Of a stretch of 64,000 nucleotides of DNA, positions 11,151-24,100 are shown in pieces. A model generated the notes under the pieces. That model ran no database searches. It saw only the letters and a program-made list of their open reading frames with translations, and was not told the DNA's origin. The DNA is from Trichoplax sp. H2. Taxonomy: Eukaryota > Placozoa > Uniplacotomia > Trichoplacea. The stretch's first letter is position 1. The number at the start of each line of letters is the position of its first letter. The DNA lies in assembly GCA_003344405.1 (NCBI GenBank), contig NOWV01000082.1:186001-250000 (forward strand). Direction: 5' to 3'. The position numbers and the translations under genes are program-made.

Positions 11151-14100
11151 ATGGCTGATTCTAACGTTCATAGCGATGACAAGGTACAGTATATTTAAAT
11201 TCTAGAATGATTATTAATTATCATTAACAATTATTTATCGGGAAGTTTAATTTAAGTTAATAGTAAATATTTCGCTATTCTTACAGATTGTATTTGAACA
11301 AGATGGAGTTTACATCCATACCGCCGTACCTTCTAACGAAGATATTTGCGGTAAACTACGAATCGTTGACAAGGTCTGTTTACCAATCCTAAATCCTTAA
11401 TACGTGTAGTTTAATGTGCTTTGGTAATGCAGTGAAGCCCTACGAGTTGATTGCAATTTTCCGGAGCGGAGTCGGAGTAGAAAATTAGTAAATGACAGAA
11501 CACTACTGTAGTGTACAGTATTCACGAACATTTAATTATTCATCTGCTTTCTGTATTGTGCATAAAAAAGTACAAATGTAACTGCAATACGCGCTATAGA
11601 AGGATCTGCTGATTTCGCCGCTTATATATTTCTTGAATTATTCCATTACAAATGTAATAGAAATGATTCTATTGAATATACTATTTATACCAACCACCCT
11701 CCAGTATTATGTAACTCTTCCCGGTAGAATGTTTTAGATGGCTGTACGAACATAATCATTCATCATTCTGACTTTATATACAGTAAATACGAGTACGTGT
11801 GTATACTATAAATTTCATAGCCAGTATACGAACCTCCCTGAACTGGTGCTTTTGTACTTTTACGTGGGCCTTTCGTTAGACTTGAAGCTGCTGTTCATAA
11901 ATTTTTAGTAAACACTATTCTTTATGTTCTTTATATTGCTACAATATCTAATGCTATTTAATTGTGTTATAGGATGGAAAATGTTACATTGCTTGGAAGC
12001 CAAATCAAATCGCCGATACTAGCCTAACCGCTACTTCAGTGTCTGGTTATCAAGAAGACGATCATGATTGGGCTTTCATTAATCCCTTCGAAGAAGCCAT
12101 TTCAACAGCCTTCGGTGTGATCATATATATTCATTACTATGCGTGCATAGATAAATTTCTATCCGTAGTATTTAAATTATGTTATCATCGCTATAAAATA
12201 TCCTTCGTTCGAAATCCATTTGCTTATTGCATTATTAAATTTATCAGCTGATGACTATTTTGCGTTTACTTAATTGATCCAATACTATTGATTGGGTTAG
12301 CACACCATCGAAGAATAAGGACATAAGATACTTTGCTAGTCGTAACATTACATTTAGAATACCTTAGTAGTTCATCTTTTGTTCTGTAGGTAATGATGGA
12401 AGCGATTGCGAAAAACTTATCCAAAGAGGATATAAAATGCATATACGGCTATCTTCTTTGCATTCTATCAAGACTTCTGATTCAAATATGGGTTGGAAGT
12501 ACTTAATATTTGTTCTCCAAGATGGAGCTGTTTTGCCCGCTCTCCATTTTCATAAAGGTGGCAGTAAAGAAGTATTACAGTTCTTAGAACGCTTTGTTTG
12601 GTTATCGATGTAAGTTTTACTATCTGTATGCCATGAGTATAAAGGTTCGTTCTCTTACACTTCGGTTATCGTATTATTTTGCATTTTAAATTTTCTGTAA
12701 ATAGATCTCCAAGTAATCCCAACTGTTTACAAGTCATTGATAACCGTAATGCCCTACATCATTCTTTAACTCAATTACAAATTTTTAATGAAGCGCCTTC
12801 AATGTCTGTATGTACTGTCGATAACGGCTAAAGAAAAATAGTAAAATTGTTACACTGCTAGTATGATAGTCATTTAAACAGAAACGCTGATCACTATTGC
12901 AGAGATTTTTGAAGGACGCTTACGTGGAAACAATGGTTGGCTTCTCTCGTGTGACCAAATTAATGTGGGATGCCTTTGGATCTGCAAATATAAACGAAAT
13001 TGCTAATAATGAAAAAAAAATTGAAATTGATTGTACTCCGGGGATCGCCGTTAGTAGTTATGAACCTGGATTTGAATTCGTTACCTGTGTAAGACTTTCA
13101 AGTTTTACAACTGTTTGAAATGGTATCAAAAGTATAGGAATTTTTTATTTCAACCTGTTTATGCGTCCATTATATTTTAGAACAAATTGGGGGATGACCC
13201 CGCAGTCTCTCGCTTAGAACCCTTAACAGATGTAGAATTTACATCATTTTTTGACTCGCGAGGTTGTCTCGTTGAAATTGATAAGTTTTTGGAACGTGCT
13301 TTTCGCGGGGTGAGTAATTTGGGCAATTATTTCCCCTTTTTCATACCTATAATTTTGGCTATTGGAGTAATCAGTCACTTTTGGGTCTAAAAATAGGGTT
13401 TAGGCCATGGTATTAGACAAGAAGCTTGGAAGTATTTACTAAATTACTATAGCTTTGACTTTAACAACGAAATGAAACTTGATCGAAAGCACCAAAAGAC
13501 GTCTGTACTACAGTTTTCTTCATTTCGCAGGCACGAACAGTTTAACATATTTTAATCTGCATTTGTTAGAGGTGAATATCACTCAATTAAACAACAATGG
13601 CAGTTAATTACTCCAACTCAGGAGAAGAATTTTAAAGAATTTCGTCTCCGTAAAAGTACCGTAGGTAAAATATATTGGTTTTGCTCTAAATGTTCTTGCT
13701 ATTATACTGATACCACTATTGCATATGCGTTATTCTTCTTTCGTCTAAAATCATTATACAGCAGAAAATAGTATTCAACGTTTAATGACTTCACTGACAT
13801 ATTACAGAAAAGGATGTACTACGAACAGATAGGACGCACGAGTTTTATAAGGGTGAAGATAATCCCAATGTGAAGAAATTATACAACATACTATTGACGT
13901 ACAGTTTTTATAACTTTGATTTAGGTCTGCATATCAGAACTTGTTTAAAGCATATAAATTTTACACTCTTATGTATGATGCTATAAATACTTTTTCTTAT
14001 TCAAGTGCAATTCTTTTCTTTGTTAGGATATGTTCAAGGAATGAGTGATTTAGTCTCTCCTATATTATTTGTGATGGAAAATGAAGCGGACACATTTTGG

Positions 14101-14936
14101 TGTTTTGTCGGCTTGATGGAAAGAATCGTGAGGATAAGAAATATTTATTTTTCCTTTCAGATTTTATACCGACGTAATAACAGTAGTTTCCGTTACTGGT
14201 TTAAAAAGGGTTCGAACTTTGATATCGATCAGAAAGAAATACAGAAACAACTGAGTCTACTTTACGGACTAATAAGATTCGTAGATCCGGAATTTTGTAA
14301 CTACTTAGGTAATCACATATTTAAATAATACGTTACTACTTTTTTAGCCAGTCGTAAGGAAACAGTTGTAAAATGAGACGCACTTGGATTCGAATTACAG
14401 ATACTCACGATTCCAATAACCTCTACTTCTGTTTCCGTTGGCTTTTGGTCTTATTTAAAAGAGAATTCACGTTCCAAGAAACTATGTTATTGTGGGAGGT
14501 AGGTTGAAGAATGATCTTCAAACCGAATTCATAGAAGACATCTCATTTCTGCTTGTTATACATAGGTCTTGTGGAGTCAAAGATTATCACAGCATTTTTT
14601 ACTATTTATCTGCTTGGCCATAATTATGAACCAGAAGCAAGTCATTGTTTCTAATAATTACGGATTTAACGAAATCATAAAAGTAGGGAGTAGCAACCGA
14701 CTTTAAGCCTCTTCTGTTAGTTAGCTCAGTTATTTCCTATCAAAATTTTGATCATTTAGAGAATTTTCTGAGTTTTCATTTCTTCTTGTTAGCATGTGAA
14801 TGAACTAGCTTTGAAACTAAACTTGGAAGACATCCTTAAGAAAGCTGAGATAATGTTTATTCAAGTTAAGAGATGCAAAACTATGCCTAGCAATATTAAA
14901 GAACTCACTGAGACTCCTAATTCCTTTGGCCCGTAA
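11151..14936 (+). CDS. TBC1D15: TBC1D15/TBC1D17-type Rab GTPase-activating protein
   Basis: Fifteen exons, 591 aa: 11151-11183, 11287-11373, 11973-12114, 12390-12609, 12705-12807, 12903-13088, 13181-13309, 13397-13500, 13570-13664, 13808-13924, 14027-14127, 14209-14308, 14401-14498, 14566-14682, 14793-14936. The N-terminal half matches the TBC1D15/17 family (FEQDGVYIH, GWKYLIFVLQDGAVLPALHF, EPGFEFVT). The TBC domain spans about 300-545. Both catalytic fingers are present: Arg372 in EKDVLRTDRT and Gln409 in YVQGMSD. In animals this family stimulates GTP hydrolysis by Rab7 and related Rabs on late endosomes and mitochondria. Length is slightly below the human proteins (about 650-690). The 14127/14209 junction is the least certain: the frame is also open through that intron. 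An orthologue of the single ancestral TBC1D15/17 gene; the paralogue cannot be resolved. Confidence 0.93.
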
Positions 14937-16112
14937 TCCTTAAAATTTCTTTACATCAATCTCAACTTGTAAAATCTGAAAAAACGCTGGACAAGATACC
15001 TTTAATCAACTCGTAAATACCCGGAACTTAATTAATAAAGTGTTTTCGAATTAAACATATAGGACCCAAATTTGGTGTACAATTGAACATTTTTGCTAAT
15101 TTACGTTCATTGCATCTGTAGATAAGATAAATACTTTAAATCTTGAAGGCTATCTAAAATGTAGGTCTTAAATATGCTCTAATTACCATTAATCGATCCA
15201 GATTGTATCTACGATATAATAACATTCTAGGATAAAAATGTCTGATTGGCGATTTAACCACGTTACTAAATATACGCTATATACAAAGTGGTATAGTATT
15301 TTACAAGATGTAGATCAAGCCAGTGTAAGGCTCCTAAACAATATACGGTATGCATAGCAGTTGTAGTATTACCTGCCTAGATAATCAAGTGTACTCGTAC
15401 ACTCTCAGAGATTCAATAAAATGCTGTTGAGTCTTTCCATTACCGCCGGTTCGGGTTACTAAACAAGATAACAATACTTACTAAAATTTCACGACATAAA
15501 CTACTGAATATCGCAATTGATTGCAAAGTAGAATAAAATTGTGAACCTTAATACTATGGTGCGTATTTCAAGTAATTGATAGATTTGGGCTAGTGTCTAC
15601 AAAACTTATTTAAATGTTAAAGTTGGTTATCGCAATACTCGTACATCTTGTTATCACACTAATCATGAGCGGCCATATCTAATATTCATCAATTACCATA
15701 CTCTATTTCTAAAATCTTCCCGAGTGCCAACGGTCAATTGTATCATGATACAGACCGTTTGGCTGCTAATTTCGCAAGCAGTTTGAATACCTTCCAATAG
15801 CGTATATGTTGAGTGAAATATATAAATTGCAATAATTGGGACTGCTTTAATTGGTATAGCTTATTACTCTTTCTGATATCATGACTCTAAAAATATCATT
15901 ATCTACATAGTTGCAAATGAAATTGACACTTTGTCTTAAACACCACCTTTTTGAGAAACATGTGCAATACAATCCCAAAAGCTTTTTATTCACTAAACAA
16001 GTAACATGTGCTAGCAACTACCGCTACTATTTCTTTATTGTTTTAAGTAGAAGTAAAATAAAGCTTCTTTAACCCGAATGTAATTCTAATCCATTCGTTC
16101 TAGGAAAGATTT
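14937..16112. other. Convergent intergenic region
   Basis: Lies between the 3' ends of the TBC1D15-like gene and the trypsin gene. No coding potential recognised. Very few pentamer units here, unlike the 5' flanks. Confidence 0.5.
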
Positions 16113-17882
16113 CTAGGATTTGCTTATTTTACTATGAATCCATTCAAGATATTCATCGACTCTAGTATAAACTCCGTAATAATTTGGTTTAGCGCAGCCT
16201 AAGAAAGATAAACATGATTAAAAACTTATATGGCAAAGTAAGCGCTATACTAGCACTCCGGTCTAATAACTCGTGAAAATACTATTTTAATGTAGCGTTA
16301 GTAAGGACTGGAATAAAGTTTGTATCATAGAAATATAGTGACTTTTTACCAATAAGGTAAAATGCGGGAAATCGTTGAGCAGAATGGTTTATTTTTATAT
16401 CTTACCACGGCCCCAGCTAACAACACCGCCTAAAACTTCATCCCCTTGATGGTTCTTGCAGACTAGTGGGCCACCACTGTCACCTTGACAGCCGTCTTTA
16501 CCTCCTTTGGCATATCCAGCACACATCATCTTAGAAGCAATTTCGCCGCCATAAGAAATGTGAGCATTACATTTTTCATTACTAATGACTGGAACATCTG
16601 TCTCACGTAGCCCTTCTTCAGCTAGCATACCATCATCGCTTGTTCCCCAACCACTAACTGAACACATTTTGCCTAGAAAGTGATCATTTTGGGCAGCTAG
16701 CTGAATCAATTTGACTTTGTCATTTAGCTCAGCTGGATGTGCAAGTTTAAAAATGGCAATATCGTTTTCTTTTGTTTTTCTCGAGTACTTCTCATGTTTG
16801 ATTCTATCATATTCACAATAAAGTTTAACGATAAGTAGTTACTTAAAAGAGTAAATACGCCAGTAGAATCGACTAGTAATTATTGCTATATCTTCTAGCA
16901 GTACTATTTCCCTGCCAATTATAACGAATTCTAAATTTCTAAAATTTATAATACGTGTCTTAATTTTAAATCAATAATACACGTATATGACAATTTCACT
17001 TTCGTTAAATTTATTAAGCACGGTAAGAGGTCAGCATATTAAATCATAACTAAAAATAGATCAGGCTCAACCAAAATTCTCATCATTTATGGTACCCTAC
17101 TGTACTGTACCTTCCAGGAGAATACAGTACAGTGATATCTAATATGATCATACAGTGTAATTGTGTGAATTTACTGTCTTGTACTGTACGTACAGACTGT
17201 AATGTTAATTAGTAGTCACTACAATGTGTATTACCGATCAGTAGATCTACAATACTTATTATTGGGTACAAGACTCATTTTAAGATTATACGTTGATTCC
17301 ATGGCCTTCTCTTCACGTCCTTAATTTCTCTGCCACGAGGCTAACCTGTCTCTGTGTCGTCTACTAACTCTAACTGTAAATAAATGCTATCTACGCTTAA
17401 TCATCCTGCCTTCATCTCCAACAAGAATGTCTAACACTACACACACTACTGTTTTTATAGCCTTGAATTACTTTACTACTCATACACCACATGTTATTTT
17501 ACAGTACTTCAATTCAGTCTTTTTCTAATTATGATTAAGATATACAATCGGTATAAACATAGGAGATCCAATAGAGAATTGTGAGTAAAATTTTTAAAAT
17601 ATCATTTTTACCTCTTTTCAATTTCAATCTTTTGTTGACTTTCCTCCTCCTTAAGAATGTTGTGGGCCCCTAAAATGGCCTCAAATTTCTCATTTGGAAT
17701 TCGATCGACGACACAATGTGCAGCTGTAATGACATACTGCTTAGAAATTAAAGAACCGCCGCAAAAGAACTCTCCTGATCTGACTAACGCAACTTGGTAT
17801 GGTCGACTATGAGGTATACTTTCAATTCCACCAATTATTCTGTCTTCTTCCAAGTCATCAATGAATCGGTCGTCATTTACCG
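16113..17882 (-). CDS. Trypsin-like serine protease (S1), 5' end incomplete
   Basis: Exons 17882-17612, 16842-16406 and 16198-16113 (stop TAG). Zymogen cleavage site EEDR|IIGG. Catalytic triad: His in VITAAHC, Asp in ENDIAIFKL, Ser in CQGDSGGPL. Asp six residues before that Ser (KDGCQGDSGG) and Gly in SWGRG and YYGVY predict cleavage after Lys/Arg. The residue at chymotrypsin position 225 is Tyr (NYYGVY), as in Na+-responsive proteases, not Pro as in digestive trypsins. Probably secreted. A possible propeptide exon at 18191-18151 is phase-compatible (LGASLFRDR), but I did not find a signal-peptide exon. The 17612/16842 junction is the phase-consistent choice and adds about 14 residues before the Asp strand. 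A tighter acceptor near 16804 would fit family length better but breaks the frame. Confidence 0.88.
17100..17200. repeat. Pentamer-type units in the trypsin intron
   Basis: Scattered CTGTA/CAGTA units (CTACTGTACTGTACC and related) inside the intron between 17612 and 16842. Short and interrupted compared with the intergenic arrays. Confidence 0.5.
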
Positions 17883-18199
17883 CTATTCAAGCCATACGGG
17901 ATTTGATCAAAATAGATATCAGATGAAGTGAATTATTAAATAGATAGAAATGAATGCGCATATACCGTACTATAGTAGTACCGGTTTATGATTACGAGTC
18001 CATTCTGACAGTATAAATCGATGTTAATTGTAATACGTGTTCAAAATAAACGAATTAATGCCGTAATAATAGCAAAATTCTTTTTGTAAGAAATTTTTTA
18101 GCTTAGTCTAAAACTACTTTAAAGATAGTGCAAATTACTAAAATATCTACCTCGATCACGAAATAGGCTTGCTCCTAATTTAACAGTATCCCTTAGATT

Positions 18200-21100
18200 T
18201 CGATTTGGCGCTTAATAAAGAAAAAAGTAATAAAATATAAATTAGAAAAGATCTCTTGAATTTCGTTATATTAATAAATATGATAGAAAGACTTCTGTGT
18301 ATAAAGGAGTGAAAATTAAATCCATGACTACATAGTTGCTTCATTAATAGTGCAGTAACTAGCTAACTCCCGACCTTTTGCCTTTGTACAGTAGCTAAAA
18401 TCAGTAGCGGTGAGTAAATAATATAAATTAGCATCAAAAATCGTTTCAGAATAATGTAACCGTAAAATACGAAAATCATAATTTACAGCTAGGTATATCG
18501 ATCATCTACGTTGTTACCTATAAACAATAATTGAACATTTTATAATGCATTAAAATTAGTAATAAGATACCCATTATGGTGAAGTGGTAGACATATATTG
18601 CCTCTTCATACAAAGATAATTAAGTAAAACAATTCTTCATACAACCGTATCTTATCCTATATTACTGTATATGCAATTTAATGAGTAGGACTTCGCTAAT
18701 AATTTCAGAAAATGTTTCATTAACAAATTATTACTTGATGCAAATACGTCGCTTGCAGATTAACTGATCGTAAGATCACACACAGTACAGTACTTTGATA
18801 AAAACATTTATCGAATATGATTCAAATTACTTAGTTAAAAGTTTCAGCCGAATTTCGTTACCTCCTTGACTTAAAATGAAATTCACTATGATGGTACTAA
18901 TTTAAACGAATCGCTTTGTAGTATTCAGTACTCGCTCACTCACAATACTGTATACCTGTAGGGCTTATTTTCATATTTATTCTTATTAGTCATTGACTAA
19001 TGTCATTTACTGTATTAACATACTCCTACATTATAACTTCGTGCATCACATTGTTAAATACTATCTACAGTTAGGATAAGTTAATATCCAATACAAAACT
19101 ATCCTATGGCAATATTAATTAAACTTTTTTAGGCGAATAATTACATACTCGGCTTCTGTTAACTTTTGAAAGTTAAGTTGTATCATTAATTACTGTAGCT
19201 AATCTAATAATGGCACATATGGTTATATTGGGCAGTTACACATAATAGATGCCTTTACAATAATATAAGGTAGTATTTTGTATCTTTAGTAACTATAGTA
19301 GCCAAGTTTTATGTCAAAATCGCAACGTTTAACATTATGTTCAATGTTTCAGCAGCTACCTGCCATACAGAAAGCCATAAGACCAAAAATGGTCCAAAGA
19401 CGGATTACATGTAGCATTTCACCTATCGTATAGACATAAAATAATATGTCAGACCTAGAGAATATTTAATCCTTAGTTACAAAGCTATCTTTTTATAATA
19501 GTGATGTTTTATTTTGTCACTTTTTACATAACTTAATCTGACCACATTTTAGAGAGATGGAGATAAAAATAACACTGAAAATCATACGTAGATACTTCGC
19601 TTTAAAATTAAAACCTCAGAGCTACTTATTACGGCATAGCGAAATTGTTTTAGCAACACAATACGATCGTGTATCAATAGCTAACATAACGCATAAGAAA
19701 ATGTTTCGCAAAAATATTTTAAAAAACACTTTTGAATACAAATAAAATCCTTACATCCACCTACAAGGTTCGAGCGCGAAGCTATAAATTTCTTAATGCG
19801 AAATTGAGATTAATGATTGAACATAATTAAAAACTGATCCATGGCATGAATAAACATATAAATAGCCAATAATTGAAAAGAATAATCTAAATTTCTCGTT
19901 CCTATAATTACAAACCGTTTTAGACTCCAACTTGAATAATAGTTCAAGATTGAAATAATATGCGATGCTACAAAGAATCACTAACAATTTTATATTTCTG
20001 CTCAATCAATACAAACTTACATACAGTGTTATTTTAGATAATTAATATATTATAATTATGCATCAGTAGGCAACATTTCTAAGTGCAAGAGGAATTTACA
20101 AACTGTGATATTATGATGTAAATTTTGAATTAGTAAATGTAATTAGTATCAGTGATTGTAAATTGGATTACCCTATTTGCATTTACAAATAATTGTTGCT
20201 GGGGTTAACTATACATCCCATATTAATACAAGCATTATTTGCTTCCGTAAATACTGCATTGTATAGAAGCTAACTAATTAAGAAATATACAAATTTATGC
20301 CTTATTCAATGTGTCCTAATAAGGATAATATGACCGCGACTGTAGATTAAGCCAATTTTATGCCAATTATTATAATAAATACAGAGTTTAATGTAAACAT
20401 TGTTATATTATAATAATCACTAGCCATTATGGGTTATAATGTGAAATTTATACTAACAAATTGAATCGATATATGCATAATGTACTTGCGCTAAGAATTA
20501 CAGTAACGTCACCTACATACAGGTACGATAACATTATAATAGCTATCTGGATGTTTACTAAAATGAGCTGATTTGGCATGATCATAACACTATCGATGAT
20601 ACTATTAAATTTTCATGAAGTAGATAACTAGTGAACGTAATAATATCTCTTAATAAGAAAATCATTCGTCACGAGTCGAGGTGATTTTAAAATTGTATGT
20701 ATAATTGAAATATTTATCAACATATCCGCATTGTACTTTATCTTTATTCAGACCCTGGTTAATTGATCTTTAGTCTAATTATGACATCAATACTTATCTT
20801 ATAAATTAAAGATGTTGATACGTTGATAAAGCATAGATTCAAATCTATGTACTTGAAACTATAGACTCTTGGTTAATATCAAATTAAGATATTTTAATTT
20901 GGAGCGTAATTCGACTAAAAAATTATTGCTCTAGTTCATTCAAAACTATTTAGGAGCAGGACACTACATTTTTACTACTTTACGTACTAGCAGAAATAAT
21001 ATTCATATACATACAACTACGTAGCTATCTACCATTTAATAATAGGTTATTTGATTACAATATTTGTATCTACGGTAGTAAATTTGTCTTATTTTGTCTG

Positions 21101-24100
21101 TTACTTTCTTTAAGAAACTAAGACGATACAGGCAATACATTTACAGTATGCAGGATATCGAATTCTGATGTAATAGTTGCATTAGCTACTGATTCAATGA
21201 TCTCCTTTCTATTTTCACGTATTGAGTAACACTCGCGTATTGAGCAATATGATAATCATTTATAGTTAACAATATTACTATCTGCTGGCTTGAGGCAGTA
21301 CGAAAAATAACTGCAACATAATCAGGGTTACTTGGATTAATACAGCAGATTAACTGGCATTATGCCTTTTAAAATTTAATTAAGTTATATCAGAATATTC
21401 AAGAACTATGCAATAGTTAACTGCTATTGGAGATAAATGCATGAACGAAAGAAATAGAAAGTGGCAAGAGGACATGAGCCTATATAAAGGTTTTCGTATG
21501 AAATTGGGTGTCGAAAAATCGTTTATTTCTCAAAATTACCTTAATTTTGTCCATCATCTGATTTACTGTAAGAAAATTAAAAGCCTCATATAAAAATTAC
21601 TTGGAACTTAAAGCTTGTAAAAATATTCCTGAAACTATCCATTTAATTAAATCTTAATGGCTTATTGCGATGCAGTAGTTGTTGTATGTTGTGTATTACT
21701 ATCTAGGGTTAATAGTAACAACCATATTGAATGATCGTACTACTCTCAGTTAACATAGACAATAGAAATTGAACACGTAGTTGAAGTTATTATAAAACAA
21801 ACTGCTAACTCCTACTCTCTCTTTATTGTACTGAAAAACGCCGGCTTATATACGTGCGCTGTTGTAATTGCAAGTTTGTGTAACAGAAGATTCATTAGTG
21901 TACAAAGCACAATCTACAATTGACACGTACTGTAGAATTAACGAGTGTAGAATATTACATGTGTAAAATACCATAAATAATTAATTACGATTATTATTAT
22001 ATAATCTGTGACAATAGCAAGTTTGTAATATACTAAATTCAGGTAACATCGAATTAACGCAAATACAAAATATCAATCTAAATGTATTAATGCTATATAT
22101 AGTACTACATCGTATTAAACGTACAATCTAATAAATATAGCGTAGCGTAGTATATAATATTGTAGTCCAGTACAGTACAGTATAACACCAAATATGTGCG
22201 TGCGAAATAAAGTGTAAATTATAACGTTAAAAAGTAGTGATATACTGTACAACGCCAAATACTGGCGTACGAATCTTCGAAGTGTTCATTAAAGGCGCAC
22301 TGTATTGTACTTTCTGTAGATCCAGAGTGCGTGTGTACAGTAGTTGAAGATGTGGGTATCTTATGAAGTGTTAGATTGTGTACAGAAACTCCACCGTGCA
22401 AATCCACCGGAGAGAGAGCATAATAGCCGCAAGTTTTTAACGGTGAGTGGATTAGGGATGTAACTTTGACAATATCAGCCGTTGATAAATTATTGGCATT
22501 GAACTTAGCTAACTATAATACATAGCACTACACTGTGCTCAGATACTGTCTTCTAGCCCAAGTTGGTGGATCAATTCATCGCAGAGTTTTTCCTAACATA
22601 TTAGCTGATCCCTCATACAAACAGTCTCAATTCTCAATGTGCCGAGTATAACACACCTCATCGTAATAGTATCCATTTGCCATTGATAGAATATTATACC
22701 AAGATCCAATCTAGTGAATATCCAGCATCACTACCGGTATTAATGGTTACGAACCGTGAGATATGCGTTGTATATCAAAGCTTAATACGCATTTCGACTT
22801 GTACCTCCTTATTATGAACAGAATTCCGTTAGAACAAATATTAATTAAATGATTCATTTTATCGGTAACTAGTTTTTCTCGTATACAGCATATGTGCGTG
22901 TGATACATACCAACCACGAAGTTCCAAATTTTAGAAAAATAAGGGCTTTATTGAATCTTATACAAAGATTAACTACACACAGCTCTACTCTAGCCGAATA
23001 CTACTTCTAAAGACTTCTACAACGAACTAACATAATAATCTAAAGTTGCATGCTTTTATACTTTTCGTAGCATTCGCAGCTACAATCCGCATGGCAACCT
23101 CTTACCTTATATTACACATAGTTAAATTATTCTTAGTAAGACTATTCTACAGCTGATCATCATTAATCCAATATGGATACGACTACAGTACTTACGTAGA
23201 CATTATTCACACCAGCCAAAGTACAATAAATTAACCATATCCTAATATATGATTTACAGTTCTATTTTACCTATAGCCTTATACTAATAAGGCTATAGAT
23301 AAAAATAGAAATAGTAACTTAATTTAATTTAACACTTTACTGTATATAGTCATCTGTACTCTAGCATAGAGTCTATACCACTACAGTCTATAGTTATGGC
23401 TACCAAATATCTCTTAGGATAAATATCTACCTTACATTATACTAAACATGGCTAACAGTCTACAATCACAATACTAGTTACATTACAGTGCGATTACTGG
23501 GATATCCGGATATCCATCATGATACCGCGAATCCGTTAATAGTAAAATAATACCCTGCATCTAAGCTCACGAAGACAATTAGCATGTGAAAATAGGATAT
23601 TTTGGGTTGATGTAACGGAGAATGGCTTGTAATAATAAATTTGGGCTAGTTTATAAAATGAATACTAGTATGCAATAGTATTACAATATATAGTGATTAT
23701 GATAAGTAACTTCGTTTAAACACATAGATCGAATACCTAAATATTTTTATAATTTTAAATATAATAATGGGCATATATAAATACGTCCGTTCAAATAACC
23801 CGCCTTATGAACGGGGAAAAAGTTGTACTGCTATGATTACAGTAATTATAAGTTTTTGTGGTAGACGAACGTTAAAGTGAAAGAGTTACTGTTAGCGCAT
23901 ACTATGCATATATAACTTATCGAATTGATTATTGACTATTTTTCGCAGATATCTTGCTACATATAATTAATATCCAACAATACTTACATTTAACATACTA
24001 CCGGCAATGTAGCGTAAATATGAATAAATGTAAACTTAAATTGTACGTTTAATAATGCATTTTTATATCGGAAAAATTAGCAAAATATATTAGTTCGGAT

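Noticed and set aside
18575-18640. tRNA-like stretch (GGTGAAGTGGTAGAC)
   Set aside because: Resembles a D-arm only; no anticodon stem, T-arm or acceptor pairing follows.
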